The translations under genes were made by a program, and so were the position numbers. From Deltaproteobacteria bacterium (lineage in GTDB: Bacteria; Desulfobacterota; Binatia; UTPRO1): a DNA stretch of 64,000 nucleotides. The notes beneath the pieces are model-generated. The model saw only the letters and a program-made list of their open reading frames with translations, was not told the origin of the DNA and ran no database searches. Positions 49,767 to 58,605 of the stretch are shown here, in pieces (the stretch's first letter is position 1; each line of letters opens with the position of its first letter). The stretch is from NCBI GenBank assembly GCA_016200545.1, contig JACQEO010000004.1, positions 26,800 through 90,799 of the forward strand, given 5' to 3'.

Positions 49767-50156
49767 ATGAGCATCCCCGAGTCGTTGCGCTATTCGGAAG
49801 AGCACGAGTGGGTTGCCGTCGCCGGTGCGGTGGCGACGATCGGCATCACCGACTACGCGCAGGAGGAGCTCGGCGACATCGTGTTCGTCGAGCTGCCCGC
49901 GGTCGGCGCGGCGCTGCAGCGCTCGCAGCCGCTCGGTGTCGTCGAGTCGGTGAAGGCGGTGAGCGACGTATATGCCCCCGTCGCCGGTACGGTGATCGAG
50001 GTGAACGACGCCCTCGCCGACCATCCCGAGATCATCAACGAGGATCCATACGGCAAGGGATGGATGGTCCGCGTGACGCTCGCCGATCCGCACGAGGTCG
50101 ACGGCCTCATGACCGCGCAGCAGTACGGCGAATTCATCGCCAAGGAGAAGGCATAG
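49767..50156 (+). CDS. gcvH: Glycine cleavage system H protein
   Basis: Lipoyl carrier protein of the glycine cleavage system, 129 residues. ATG at 49767 with AGAGGAGG upstream; a GTG at 49761 overlapping the gcvT stop is less well placed. RYSEEHEWV, GITDYAQEELGDIVFVELP and the lipoylation site VVESVKAVSDVYAP (Lys in ESVKA) are typical. Lies 2 bp after gcvT and 5 bp before gcvPA. Confidence 0.96.
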   Translation: MSIPESLRYSEEHEWVAVAGAVATIGITDYAQEELGDIVFVELPAVGAALQRSQPLGVVESVKAVSDVYAPVAGTVIEVNDALADHPEIINEDPYGKGWMVRVTLADPHEVDGLMTAQQYGEFIAKEKA

Positions 50157-50161
50157 CCGGA

Positions 50162-51499
50162 ATGCGCTTCACCCCTCACACCGAAGGCGACGTGCGGGCG
50201 ATGCTGGCGACGATCGGCGCCGAGAGCGTCGCGGCGCTCGTCGCGCACGTGCCCGCGGCGTTGCGCGACGTCGCGGCGCTGCGCCTGCCGCCGGGTATCG
50301 ACGAGCGCGAGGTGCGCGCCGAGATGGCGAGCCTCGCGGCGGCGAACGGCCGGCCGGATGCGGTCGTCTTCCTCGGTGCCGGTGCTTATCCGCATTTCAT
50401 CCCCGCCGCGGTCGAGCAGCTCGCGGGACGTGCCGAGTTCGCGACCGCTTACACACCGTACCAGCCGGAGGTGAGTCAGGGGACGTTGCAGGTGACGTTC
50501 GAGTTCCAGACGGCGATCGCGGCGCTCACCGGTATGGAGCTCGCGAACGCCGGGATGTACGACGGCGCGACGGCGGCCGCCGAAGCCGTGCTGATGACGC
50601 AGCGCCTGCGCCCCGGACGTCCGCTGGTGGCGGTCTCGCGCGCGCTCCACCCGCAGTACCGCGCGGTGATCGCGACCTATCTCGCCGGCCTGCCCGACGC
50701 CGAGCTCGTCGAGGTGCCGTACCGCGAGGACGGCACCACCGAGCTGCCGTCGGACGCGCTGCTGGCGCGTGCCTCGTGCCTGGTGCTCGGCTATCCGAAC
50801 GTCTTCGGCGCGATCGAGGATCTCGAGCACACAGCGGCCGCCGTGCACGCGGCCGGCGCGCTGGCGGTGAGCGCGACCGCCGAGGCCCTGGCGCTGCCGC
50901 TCCTGCGCACGCCCGGCGGCGCCGGCGTCGACATCGCCGTCGCCGAGGGCCAGAGCCTCGGCCTGCCACTCGCGTACGGCGGTCCCGGCCTCGGCCTCTT
51001 CGCGAGCCGGCAAAGTTTCGTCCGCAATCTGCCGGGCCGACTCGTCGGCGAGACGGTCGATACACTCGGGCGGCGCGGTTACGTGCTCACGCTCGCGACC
51101 CGCGAGCAGCACATCCGGCGCGAGCGCGCGACCTCCAACATCTGCACCAACCACGGTCTCTGCGCGCTGCAGGCGACGATCTATCTGTCGCTGCTCGGCC
51201 GCCACGGCCTGCGCGCGGTCGCCGAGCGCAACCTGCGCGGCGCGCACGCGCTGGCGGCACGGCTCGGCCGTGCCGGGCGGCTGCGCTTCGCGGCGCCGTA
51301 CTTCAACGAGTTCGTCCTCGAGATCCGCGGCGCGCGCCGGCGCTGGGAGACGGCGCTCGCGGACGGCGTCGTCGCCGGCCTGCCGCTCGGCGACTGGTAT
51401 CCCGAGCTCGAGGACTGCCTGCTGGTGTGCGCCACCGAGTTGCACGACACCGCGGCGCACGCGCGCCTGGCGTCGGCGCTCGAGCAGGGAGGCACCTGA
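50162..51499 (+). CDS. gcvPA: Glycine dehydrogenase (decarboxylating) subunit 1
   Basis: N-terminal half of P protein encoded separately; 445 residues. FLGAGAYPHFIPAAVEQL, FATAYTPYQPEVSQGTLQ, FEFQTAIAALTGMELANAGMYDG and RREKATSNICTNH-like RRERATSNICTNHGLCAL are typical of GcvPA. It pairs with GcvPB to decarboxylate glycine and load the H protein. Its TGA overlaps the gcvPB ATG by one base. Confidence 0.96.
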   Translation: MRFTPHTEGDVRAMLATIGAESVAALVAHVPAALRDVAALRLPPGIDEREVRAEMASLAAANGRPDAVVFLGAGAYPHFIPAAVEQLAGRAEFATAYTPYQPEVSQGTLQVTFEFQTAIAALTGMELANAGMYDGATAAAEAVLMTQRLRPGRPLVAVSRALHPQYRAVIATYLAGLPDAELVEVPYREDGTTELPSDALLARASCLVLGYPNVFGAIEDLEHTAAAVHAAGALAVSATAEALALPLLRTPGGAGVDIAVAEGQSLGLPLAYGGPGLGLFASRQSFVRNLPGRLVGETVDTLGRRGYVLTLATREQHIRRERATSNICTNHGLCALQATIYLSLLGRHGLRAVAERNLRGAHALAARLGRAGRLRFAAPYFNEFVLEIRGARRRWETALADGVVAGLPLGDWYPELEDCLLVCATELHDTAAHARLASALEQGGT

Positions 51500-52998
51500 T
51501 GGAGCGTCCCACCGCGATCCTCCGTCCGGGACTGCTGCCCGAGCCGCTCATCTTCGAGCGTGGCGCGCCTGGCCGCAGCGGCGCGCTCGTCGATGCGGCG
51601 GCCGCCGGCGGCCCGGAGTCGTCGGAGGTGCTGCCGCCGGCGCTGCGTCGCGAGGACGACCTCGCGGGCCTGCCGGAGGTGAGCGAGCTCGACGTCGTCC
51701 GCCACTTCACGCGCCTCTCGCAGTGGAACTTCTGCGCCGCGACGACGCTCTACCCACTCGGCTCGTGCACCATGAAGTACAACCCGGTGATGAATGAGGC
51801 GGTGGCGCATCTCAGCGGGTTCGCCGATCTCCATCCGCTCCTGCCGACGAGCTGGACCCAGGGTGCGATGGAGCTGATGGCGCGTCTCGCCGACTTCCTG
51901 CGCGAGGTGAGCGGTCTCCCCGGCATGACCCTGCAGCCCGCCGCCGGCGCGCACGGCGAGCTCACCGGTATGAAGATGATCCGCGCCTACCACGTCGACC
52001 GCGGCGACGCGCGCCGGCGCGTGCTGATTCCGGCGAGCGCGCACGGCACCAATCCGGCGAGCGCGGCGCTCTGCGGCTACGGTGTCACCGAGGTGCCGGC
52101 GAATCGTGAGGGGATGCTCGACATCGAGACGGTGCGGCGGCTGCTCGCCTCCGACGTCGCCGCGCTCATGGTGACCAACCCGAACACGCTCGGCGTCTTC
52201 GAGCGCGACATCGCCGCGATCGGCGCCGCGGTGCACGACGCCGGCGCGCTCCTCTACTGCGACGGCGCCAACATGAACGCGCTGATGGGCGTCGCCAAGC
52301 CGGGCGACATGGGCGCCGACGTGTTGCAGTTCAACCTGCACAAGACATTCTCGACGCCGCACGGCGGCGGCGGCCCGGGGGCGGGGCCGGTCGCGGTGTC
52401 GGCGCGGCTGGAGGAATACCTGCCGATCCCGCGTCTGGTGCGCGACGCGAGCGGCTGGCGATGGAGCGACGACTTCCCGGGCGCCATCGGCCGTGTGCGC
52501 TCCTTCCACGGCAACTTCGGCATGCTGGTGCGTGCCTATTGCTACATGCGCGCGCTCGGCGGCGACGGTCTCACCGACGCGACCGCGATGGCGGTGTTGA
52601 ACGCCAACTACGTGCGGGCGCGGCTCCAGGGCACGTACCCGCTCGCCTACCCGACGCCGTCGCTCCACGAGTGCGTGTTCAGCGATCGCGACCTCGAGCC
52701 GACGGGCGTGCACACCCTCGACGTCGCCAAGCGCCTCCTCGACTACGGCTTCTTCGCGCCGACGATCTACTTCCCGCTCGTCGTCCCGGGCGCGCTCATG
52801 ATCGAGCCCACCGAGACCGAGAGCAAGGAGACGCTCGACGAGTTCGTCGCCGCCCTCGAGGGGATCGCTGCCGAGGCGCGGCGCGATCCCGAGATGGTGA
52901 AGAGCGCGCCGCACGCGACCTTCGTCGGTCGCCTCGACGAGACCCGCGCTGCCCGGCGTCCCGTCCTGCGGTGGACCCCGCCCGAGCCCGAGCGGTGA
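51499..52998 (+). CDS. gcvPB: Glycine dehydrogenase (decarboxylating) subunit 2
   Basis: PLP-bearing half of P protein, 499 residues. LYPLGSCTMKYNP, MTLQPAAGAHGELTGM, ASAHGTNPASAALCGY, YCDGANMNALMG and the Schiff-base lysine in NLHKTFSTPHGGGGPG are all present. Last gene of the folD-gcvT-gcvH-gcvPA-gcvPB operon. The split P protein is the arrangement common in thermophiles, Firmicutes and many deltaproteobacteria-like lineages. Confidence 0.97.
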   Translation: MERPTAILRPGLLPEPLIFERGAPGRSGALVDAAAAGGPESSEVLPPALRREDDLAGLPEVSELDVVRHFTRLSQWNFCAATTLYPLGSCTMKYNPVMNEAVAHLSGFADLHPLLPTSWTQGAMELMARLADFLREVSGLPGMTLQPAAGAHGELTGMKMIRAYHVDRGDARRRVLIPASAHGTNPASAALCGYGVTEVPANREGMLDIETVRRLLASDVAALMVTNPNTLGVFERDIAAIGAAVHDAGALLYCDGANMNALMGVAKPGDMGADVLQFNLHKTFSTPHGGGGPGAGPVAVSARLEEYLPIPRLVRDASGWRWSDDFPGAIGRVRSFHGNFGMLVRAYCYMRALGGDGLTDATAMAVLNANYVRARLQGTYPLAYPTPSLHECVFSDRDLEPTGVHTLDVAKRLLDYGFFAPTIYFPLVVPGALMIEPTETESKETLDEFVAALEGIAAEARRDPEMVKSAPHATFVGRLDETRAARRPVLRWTPPEPER

Positions 52999-53001
52999 GC
53001 G

Positions 53002-54075
53002 CTACAGCAGCCCGACACTGAGACGGCTCTCGATCCGGCTCGGCAGGTTGCCCTGGCCGGGATCGAACGTCCGGAGCTGCGCCGCGAAGATGAACTCGTA
53101 CTCGCCGGCGGCGTTCGCGGCGGCGGACGGCGGGTTGTTGTCGAAGGCGGCGGTGTTCAGCGCCTCCGAGAGCGTGTCGTCCATGCTGGCGCTGCCAGAG
53201 TGGGTCTCGACGTGGACCGACTTGAGCTTGCCGCGCGCGTCGAGAACGACGTGCATCTCGACCGCGTCGTGCGCGGTCAAGATCTGCTGCAGCTGCAAGC
53301 TGCGCTGGCGGATGACGAGGTGCTGGAACACACGCTCACCGACGCGGCGCACGAAGGGCGCGAACACGTTCGCTTTGGTGTTGAGCAACGTGACGTCGCC
53401 GCGCTGAATGTCGGGGAGATAGTCGAAGGTGCCGCGGCGGCCGGGGAGGCTCCACTCGGGTGCGACCGGCGGCACGGCGAGCGCCAAGCGGCGCCGACCC
53501 GCGGCGGCGGGGCTCTCGGCGACGGCTTTGCCGGTGCGCTCGGTCTCGGCCGCGTGGTCATCCTCGCGCTGCGCGCGCACCAGCTCGTCGGTCGGCGCGA
53601 AGAGATTCTCGAGCGTCGGGGCCGAGCGCCGCGACGCCTTCGGCTTCGCCGCCGTGTCCGCGTCGCTGTCGTCCTGCGTATCCGCGCGTGGGCGCTCGCG
53701 CGCCGACTCGGCCTTGCGCGCCGGTGCTTGCGGCGGTGGTGGCGCTACCGGGGCGGCGGGATGCGGGACGCCGGGATTCACGGTCTCTTGGAGGACGGTG
53801 TTGTCGCGGTCGCTCTCGAAGCGCGCGTGATCGGGTGCGCGATCGTTGATGACGTCGGGCGGCGCCACCATCTGCTGCGGGGCCGGTTGGGCAGGCGCCG
53901 GGCGCGCGAGCGGGGCGTTCGCGCTCGGCGCTTGCGGCGGCAGCAACGCGACCTCGATCGGCGCCGCGTCGGTGATCGCCTGACCTTCGGGAATGCGTAC
54001 CAGCACGAGCGCCGTCGTGTGGAGGACGAGCGATGCCAGGATCGCGAGCAGCAGCGGCCGGCCGGAGCGCATCAC
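53002..54075 (-). CDS. TonB/TolA-like energy-transducing protein
   Basis: 357 residues. One N-terminal TM helix ([19 protein letters not shown]), a Pro/Ala-rich periplasmic spacer (~45-200), and a C-terminal alpha/beta domain ([40 protein letters not shown]) as in TonB-family proteins. It probably links the inner-membrane proton-motive complex to outer-membrane receptors, but no ExbB/ExbD genes are adjacent, so TolA-like or other roles remain possible. The stop lies 3 bp from the gcvPB stop. Confidence 0.75.
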   Translation of the reverse strand: MMRSGRPLLLAILASLVLHTTALVLVRIPEGQAITDAAPIEVALLPPQAPSANAPLARPAPAQPAPQQMVAPPDVINDRAPDHARFESDRDNTVLQETVNPGVPHPAAPVAPPPPQAPARKAESARERPRADTQDDSDADTAAKPKASRRSAPTLENLFAPTDELVRAQREDDHAAETERTGKAVAESPAAAGRRRLALAVPPVAPEWSLPGRRGTFDYLPDIQRGDVTLLNTKANVFAPFVRRVGERVFQHLVIRQRSLQLQQILTAHDAVEMHVVLDARGKLKSVHVETHSGSASMDDTLSEALNTAAFDNNPPSAAANAAGEYEFIFAAQLRTFDPGQGNLPSRIESRLSVGLL

Positions 54076-54127
54076 GGGCGGATTGTAGCGGCTCCGGACG
54101 CCGGAGACGACGCCAGGGAAAACCCTA

Positions 54128-54157
54128 TTGCGGACGTGGGAAGGGTTCCCCTATAGT
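54128..54157 (+). promoter_or_regulatory. Probable tatA promoter
   Basis: TTGCGG (54128-54133), 18-bp spacer, TATAGT (54152-54157), 40 bases before the tatA ATG. The spacer holds a small dyad GGGAA-GGG-TTCCC. Confidence 0.45.
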
Positions 54158-54197
54158 TCGCTCTGGCTGCCGCGTTCACGCGGCGCGGGGGAATCGG

Positions 54198-54434
54198 ATG
54201 TTCGGAATGGGATTGCCGGAGCTACTGGTCATCTTGGTGATCGTGCTGATCATCTTCGGCGCCGGCAAGCTTCCGGAGCTCGGCGACAACCTCGGCAAAG
54301 GCATCCGCAACTTTCGCAAGGCGACGAGCGAGCCCGACGCCATTGACGTCACCCCACCGAAGCCAGGCGCCGCGACCGATCAGGCGGATTCGACGCACGA
54401 CCGATCGAGCGAGCGGTCAACACCCGAGAGCTGA
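54198..54434 (+). CDS. tatA: Twin-arginine translocase subunit TatA
   Basis: 78 residues. [41 protein letters not shown] contains the short TM helix, the FGAGKLPE hinge and the amphipathic helix of TatA/E. The C-terminal tail is acidic and Pro-rich. It forms the translocation pore for folded proteins; TatB/TatC are not nearby. Its last 86 bases overlap the convergent zinc-ribbon gene. Confidence 0.93.
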   Translation: MFGMGLPELLVILVIVLIIFGAGKLPELGDNLGKGIRNFRKATSEPDAIDVTPPKPGAATDQADSTHDRSSERSTPES

Positions 54435-55389
54435 ACTCCCGCAGATCGCGCGGCGGCTCCAGAAACACGATCGCGAAATCGACGCTGCCGCCAGGCGCGA
54501 CCGTCTGGCGCGCATCGAGGTTCTGCAGCAACGCGATCTCGGACTCGGACAGATCGCGTAGCTTGAGCGTCGTCCTGTTGCCGGTACTGATCACCTTGCG
54601 GGCGACGGCGCCGCTCGCGGCGTAGAGCCCACCCTCCACCTCGATGCGCTCGACCGCGACCAGCGAGTTGTTGGTCGCCTTTCCCGAGATCACGAAGATG
54701 CGCCGGCCGGTGCGCAGGTGTTGATAGCCGCCCTGCACCTCGCTGAGCGTGATCCGGCTACCGAGCGCAGGCTCGGCCGTGAGGGCGCCGCCGATCAACG
54801 GGACGCGGGCGAGCCACGCCGCCGTGCGCTCGGGATTGACGCGCACGAAGAGCGCGAGCAGCGCGAACGCGACGACCAGCGTGAGGAGCAGCCGTGTCGC
54901 CGGGCGAAATCCTCGGATCCGAGCCGATGCGCTCATCATAGCCTCCATATCGAGGACGCGCGACCCGCGCGCGACGAGTAGATCGTGGTCGGCGAGCGGA
55001 TCATCCTCGCCGAGCGGATGGTCTTCCGCGAACGCGGCGTCGTTGCTCCGGCGTCCGAGGTCGAACGTCGGGGTTGCCTCCGTCACCGCGAGCGCCGCGC
55101 GTGGTGGATCATGGACGATGTCGCGCAGCGGCGCGATCGTGTCGACGGCCGCCGACGCCGGCGGAGTTTCCTCCGCGCGTGCACGGCGCGGAAAGATGAA
55201 CTCGAGCGTGTCGGGCGGAGGAGGCGCGCTGCGCGCCTTTGGGCCGCTGCCACGCTCCGGCGCGCGCGGGGCGCCGGGAAACTGCGGGAACACATGATGA
55301 CAGCGCCCGCATTTGAACACCGGATTGTCCGTCGCAGAGGGATCCGCGACGCGCCAACGAGTCGAGCACCGAGGACATTGAATGATCAT
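54349..55389 (-). CDS. MJ0042 zinc-ribbon / DUF3426 membrane protein
   Basis: 346 residues from ATG 55389, which starts exactly with the N-terminal zinc ribbon [14 protein letters not shown] and [10 protein letters not shown] (two CxxC pairs). A disordered charged region, one TM helix ([16 protein letters not shown]) near residue 170, and a periplasmic DUF3426-type domain ([40 protein letters not shown]) follow. Function unknown; domain pairings like this are frequent in myxobacteria and relatives. Confidence 0.85.
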   Translation of the reverse strand: MIIQCPRCSTRWRVADPSATDNPVFKCGRCHHVFPQFPGAPRAPERGSGPKARSAPPPPDTLEFIFPRRARAEETPPASAAVDTIAPLRDIVHDPPRAALAVTEATPTFDLGRRSNDAAFAEDHPLGEDDPLADHDLLVARGSRVLDMEAMMSASARIRGFRPATRLLLTLVVAFALLALFVRVNPERTAAWLARVPLIGGALTAEPALGSRITLSEVQGGYQHLRTGRRIFVISGKATNNSLVAVERIEVEGGLYAASGAVARKVISTGNRTTLKLRDLSESEIALLQNLDARQTVAPGGSVDFAIVFLEPPRDLREFSSRVLTARSIGRASNPPDRSRRLASVG

Positions 55390-55465
55390 GCGCGCACCCA
55401 CCACCCCTCAACCACCGCCAGCCTCTGCCGGCGCGCCGCGCTCCGTCTCAGTCGGTCGGAGCCAA

Positions 55466-55549
55466 TGCGAAAGGGGGGACTTGAACCCCCACGGGTTTTA
55501 CCCCACAGGATCCTGAATCCTGCGCGTCTGCCAGTTCCGCCACTTTCGC
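55466..55549 (-). tRNA. tRNA-Leu(CAG)
   Basis: 84 nt on the minus strand. Acceptor GCGAAAG/CTTTCGC with discriminator A, anticodon arm CAGGA-TTCAGGA-TCCTG (anticodon CAG), long variable arm and T arm GGGGG-TTCAAGT-CCCCC, giving a class II tRNA. CCA is not encoded. A TATAAG at 55567-55562 could be its -10. The integrase gene ends 33 bp upstream of its 5' end. Confidence 0.95.
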
Positions 55550-55582
55550 GTGCTGCAATGTCTTATACTTACGATTCTCCCA

Positions 55583-56695
55583 TCACTGCGCCGCCCGCTC
55601 GGGTAGCTCTAGGGTAGCTGTTCGCGTCAGCGGAATCACGCGGCGGCTTCCGGTCGCCGCATGTTCCAAGCGCGTGGCAGCCTCCCGTAGGTCGGTGTCG
55701 CTCACGACGTGGTAGCGATCGAAGATACTCCGCGTTTTGTGCCCGCTCATCGTCATCGCCACCCGCTCCGGTATGCCTGCGCGGACAATATTGCGGACGG
55801 CCGAACGTCGCAAGTCATGGAACAGGATACCCTCGAGCCCGGCTTCCTTCGTCGCCTTCGCCCACGCCTCACGGATGTCGCGCCGCCGCTGCCCGCCGAG
55901 GCGGCAGAACACCCACAGGGACAATGTGCGGCTCGTGCGGACGCCGCTGAGTGTCTCGTGCAGCGCCCGCGTAAGCACGATTGTTCGACCGGCGCCGTTC
56001 TTGGTGCTGCCGGGATCGAGCCGGACGGTGCCGACGTCGAGGTCCACCTGTGCCCAGGTGAGCCCGAGCACTTCCTGTTTCCGCCAGCCGTACGTGTAGG
56101 CGAGGTCGGCGATGAGTCGATACGGCTCGGGGAGCGCCGCGCGCACCGCAGCGTAATCGGCTCGATCGAGGAAGCCGGTCCGTACGTTGCGTTCTGCGAG
56201 CATGGGGACGTGCGGCGCATGATCGAGTCGCCCCGCCTGGACGCTCAGTCGGAACGCCCGCCGGAGTGCGGCGAGTTCACGGTTGATCGTGCCGTGCGCG
56301 GCGCCCGCGGCAAGGCGGCTCGTCTGGTACGCGCGAATCCGATCCGTCGTGACGTCGCGCGCCCGCGCGTTCCCGAAGAACGTACGAAGATGGGAGAGAC
56401 GGCAGCGCTCCAAGTCGACGAGGAACTTGCGGCCGTTCACGCGGTAGTCGTTCACGAGCTCTGCGAAGAGGTCGCCTACGGTGATGCGCTCCGCGCTCGG
56501 TCCGACGAAGCGACCGGACTGCACCTCGCCGAGCCGCTTCTTGAGAAGTCGCTTCGCGTCGGCAAGGTCCGTCGAGCCAGCGGACTCCTGGAAGCGCTTG
56601 CCGTCCCGCCAATAGCTGACGTACCAGACGCCTCGCTTCTGGTAGAGCGAGCCCAGCCCTCGCCGCCGCCGCCGGCTCGTATCGTCGCTGCTCAT
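55583..56695 (-). CDS. Tyrosine-type site-specific integrase
   Basis: 370 residues from the ATG at 56695 with AAAGGAG upstream. An N-terminal Arm-type/SAM-like domain (GVWYVSYWRDGKRFQES; FADLF-like VGDLFAELVNDY) precedes the catalytic domain: Arg in YGWRKQEVLGLTWAQVD, HxxR in FHDLRRSAVRNIVRAG, the second His in SGHKTRSIFDRYHV and the nucleophilic Tyr following. It integrates a mobile element at the adjacent tRNA-Leu or nearby. It is coupled to the preceding small gene by ATGA. Confidence 0.92.
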   Translation of the reverse strand: MSSDDTSRRRRRGLGSLYQKRGVWYVSYWRDGKRFQESAGSTDLADAKRLLKKRLGEVQSGRFVGPSAERITVGDLFAELVNDYRVNGRKFLVDLERCRLSHLRTFFGNARARDVTTDRIRAYQTSRLAAGAAHGTINRELAALRRAFRLSVQAGRLDHAPHVPMLAERNVRTGFLDRADYAAVRAALPEPYRLIADLAYTYGWRKQEVLGLTWAQVDLDVGTVRLDPGSTKNGAGRTIVLTRALHETLSGVRTSRTLSLWVFCRLGGQRRRDIREAWAKATKEAGLEGILFHDLRRSAVRNIVRAGIPERVAMTMSGHKTRSIFDRYHVVSDTDLREAATRLEHAATGSRRVIPLTRTATLELPERAAQ

Positions 56696-56940
56696 GGTTT
56701 CTCCTTTCGGGGGGCGCGCTTTGCGCGCGTCCGCTTCCCCGCTGCCGCGAACCACGGCGGAGCGCCACCGGCGAGCACCGTTGACGCCGCAGCGTTGGCG
56801 GCCATGCGTAGGAACATCGCCCGTGTCATTCCGCATCGCGCCGCCGCCTCGTCGAGCCGCTCAAGCTCCTCGAGCGGCAAGAACGTGTGTGCTGGACCCT
56901 TCCGCCATTGATCGCGAGGCATCGGTTGATATATAGCCAC
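56692..56940 (-). CDS. Small basic ribbon-helix-helix-like protein
   Basis: 82 residues. TFLPLEELERLDEAAARCGMTRAMFLRMAANAA resembles a ribbon-helix-helix or MobC-like DNA-binding fold, with a basic tail (RTRAKRAPRKEKP). Co-translated with the integrase, so it may act as an excision or regulatory factor. Confidence 0.6.
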   Translation of the reverse strand: MAIYQPMPRDQWRKGPAHTFLPLEELERLDEAAARCGMTRAMFLRMAANAAASTVLAGGAPPWFAAAGKRTRAKRAPRKEKP

Positions 56941-56955
56941 AGAGGCTATACGGAG

Positions 56956-57333
56956 TCAACCTGATTCGGTCCGCTGTTTCAGCGCCGCACTCACGCGAGC
57001 ATCCGTGAAACGCACGTACCGGCCAGCCCGGACACCGCCGAGTTCTTCACGATGAGCATACACCCATCGAACAGGCACCTTGAGCCACGTAGCGGCTTCT
57101 GATGCCGTCAACCACCGCTCACGCTCCGCTGCGGGTGCGGTCGCGGCGAGAGCGGCTGCGAGCTGTCCGGCCACACGGGCTTGGAGTGCCGCGAGATGCA
57201 AGGCGACCGATGGCAGCACCACGACTGGCAGGCGGTCCACTGCCTCGACGGGCGGCAGTGGCAAGGTGGCGTCGCACACGGCAAGCTCGCCGAAGGCTGC
57301 GCGCCTAGGTCGGGAACGGGCCACGCTGCTCAC
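56956..57333 (-). CDS. Excisionase-like helix-turn-helix protein
   Basis: 125 residues from a GTG at 57333 with GGAGG upstream (a TTG start would extend it by 11 residues). The C-terminal winged HTH of the HTH_17/Xis type is WLTASEAATWLKVPVRWVYAHREE followed by GRYVRFTDARVSAAL. The N-terminal half is an unknown helical region. Position next to int suggests recombination directionality or regulation. Confidence 0.75.
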   Translation of the reverse strand: MSSVARSRPRRAAFGELAVCDATLPLPPVEAVDRLPVVVLPSVALHLAALQARVAGQLAAALAATAPAAERERWLTASEAATWLKVPVRWVYAHREELGGVRAGRYVRFTDARVSAALKQRTESG

Positions 57334-57393
57334 GTGGTCGCCTCCACTCGCAGCCGCCCGCCACAAGCGGCGAGCCGGGCTGCGATCGCGCGC

Positions 57394-57789
57394 TCAGGCA
57401 TCGGCGTTTCCCTCCCGCAGGGTCACGTGGTCGATGCGGCTACCCCGCAGTCGGCGCTTGATGGCGGCGAGCGTCTGCATGTCGGCGGCGAGCATGCCGC
57501 ACATCGCCTCCACCTCGGCGAGGCTGAAGACGAGGCGCGTGTCGCGTTCGACGGCGAGCTCACGTTCGAGGCGCTCGGCCGTCGCGTCGTCCGATGTGAG
57601 CCACACTGCCTCGCCAAGCACACGGCTTTCGACGAGGTAAGCGTCGATGTCGGCGAAAGCCCGGTCACGCTCGGGCGTAGGTGCCGCGCTCAGTGCCGCC
57701 GCTCCCGTCGTCGCCGGACGATCTGCGGGAGGCGTAATGCCGCTTGCGCGAAGCGCCTTATGGTAGCGGGCAAGCAGGGGATGGCTCAT
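57394..57789 (-). CDS. Hypothetical element protein
   Basis: 131 residues, mainly helical; no recognised motifs. Segments LAEVEAMCGMLAADMQTLAAIKRRL look like a coiled coil. Overlaps the preceding small frame by ATGA. Confidence 0.5.
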   Translation of the reverse strand: MSHPLLARYHKALRASGITPPADRPATTGAAALSAAPTPERDRAFADIDAYLVESRVLGEAVWLTSDDATAERLERELAVERDTRLVFSLAEVEAMCGMLAADMQTLAAIKRRLRGSRIDHVTLREGNADA

Positions 57790-58001
57790 CGCGGGAGCCC
57801 TCGTCCCCCCGGGTTTGCCGGCTTCAAAGCGTTACAGGCGTTACAACTCTTGCGCCGCAACGCTTTGCGGGCTTTTTGCGAGGCGTTACACGGGCGCGTT
57901 GTAACGGGTCGAAAAATGCGCGGAAAGCCTTGTGCCGCAACGATTGTAACGGGTGTAACGGTTTCGAGTGCGGGAACGGTGGGGAACGGGCGATTAGGCA
58001 T
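57786..58001 (-). CDS. Small frame spanning the GTTACA dyad, doubtful gene
   Basis: 71 codons beginning MPNRPFPTVPALETV and overlapping both neighbours in a translationally plausible way. Nearly its whole length is the GTTACA-box dyad, and the peptide (RKALRRKSCNACNALKP) reflects those repeats. Could be a real short protein, but may just be the DNA element read through. Confidence 0.35.
   Translation of the reverse strand: MPNRPFPTVPALETVTPVTIVAAQGFPRIFRPVTTRPCNASQKARKALRRKSCNACNALKPANPGGRGLPR
57831..57959. repeat. 129-bp dyad with six GTTACA boxes
   Basis: GTTACA at 57831, 57840 and 57885; the complement TGTAAC at 57900, 57945 and 57954. Each left box has a partner at the exact mirror position about 57895. 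The arms between boxes also resemble each other when one is reversed (my alignment by eye gives about 70% identity). The outer pairs are spaced 9 bp start-to-start. Candidate origin, partition or operator site of the element. Confidence 0.6.
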
Positions 58002-58605
58002 GCTCGGTCGCCTCTGTTTCCGCCTCGTGCTCGTCAGCGGAGGCCGTGGAGCCATACCGCTCCCAGAGGTCCGTCATCTCCGCGTAGGTCATCTTGTAGC
58101 CCCGCACCGGCTTCTCCTTGCCTGGGACGCGGTGCGACCCGGAGCGGAAGCCGAGTCGTTGCAGGAGCCCGCGAGCGTGCTTCGGCTCCGTCACCCATTC
58201 GAGTTCGTATTCCCGGAAGAGCTGAACGGCATCGGTGGACGACAACACGAGAGCACCCACCCCGTTCGTCACGCGCGACCGGAGCGCCTCGAGGGCGCGG
58301 ACGAGCGTGGCCTCGTCGCCGGTGTCGTCGCTGCGTTCGAGCATCAGCACCTTCACCGCGCTTGTCAGCTCTGTGGTCGCGATCGCCTCGCCGCCTGTCG
58401 ATCACGGCGGCGATCGCGTAGAGGGGCTCGAGTTCGCCTCGAGCGCCGCGTCGGAGAGGCGACTTTCAGCGTCCGGCGTCTTTGCGAGGTTGTAGCACGT
58501 CCGTGCCTGCGACTCGTCGAGGACCTTGCCTCCCGACGTGACGACGCTCAGCTTCTCCTACCGACGTAGAATGTAGACGAGCTCGCCACCGTCGAGGACC
58601 GTCAT
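57994..58605 (-). pseudogene. DUF3631/primase-associated protein, broken by a stop and frameshifts
   Basis: Begins with ATG at 58605 overlapping the primase stop (ATGA): TVLDGGELVYILRR, then an in-frame TAG at 58560-58558. The frame continues beyond as EKLSVVTSGGKVLDESQ and CYNLAKTPDAESRLSD, jumps frame at ELEPLYAIAAVIDRR, and returns at GEAIATTELTSAVKV through to TEPKHARGLLQRLGF and VRGYKMTYAEMTDLWERY. The C-terminal part resembles the end of DUF3631 proteins (RGYxxxDFxDAWxRY). One nonsense and two compensating indels indicate decay or poor sequence. Confidence 0.6.
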
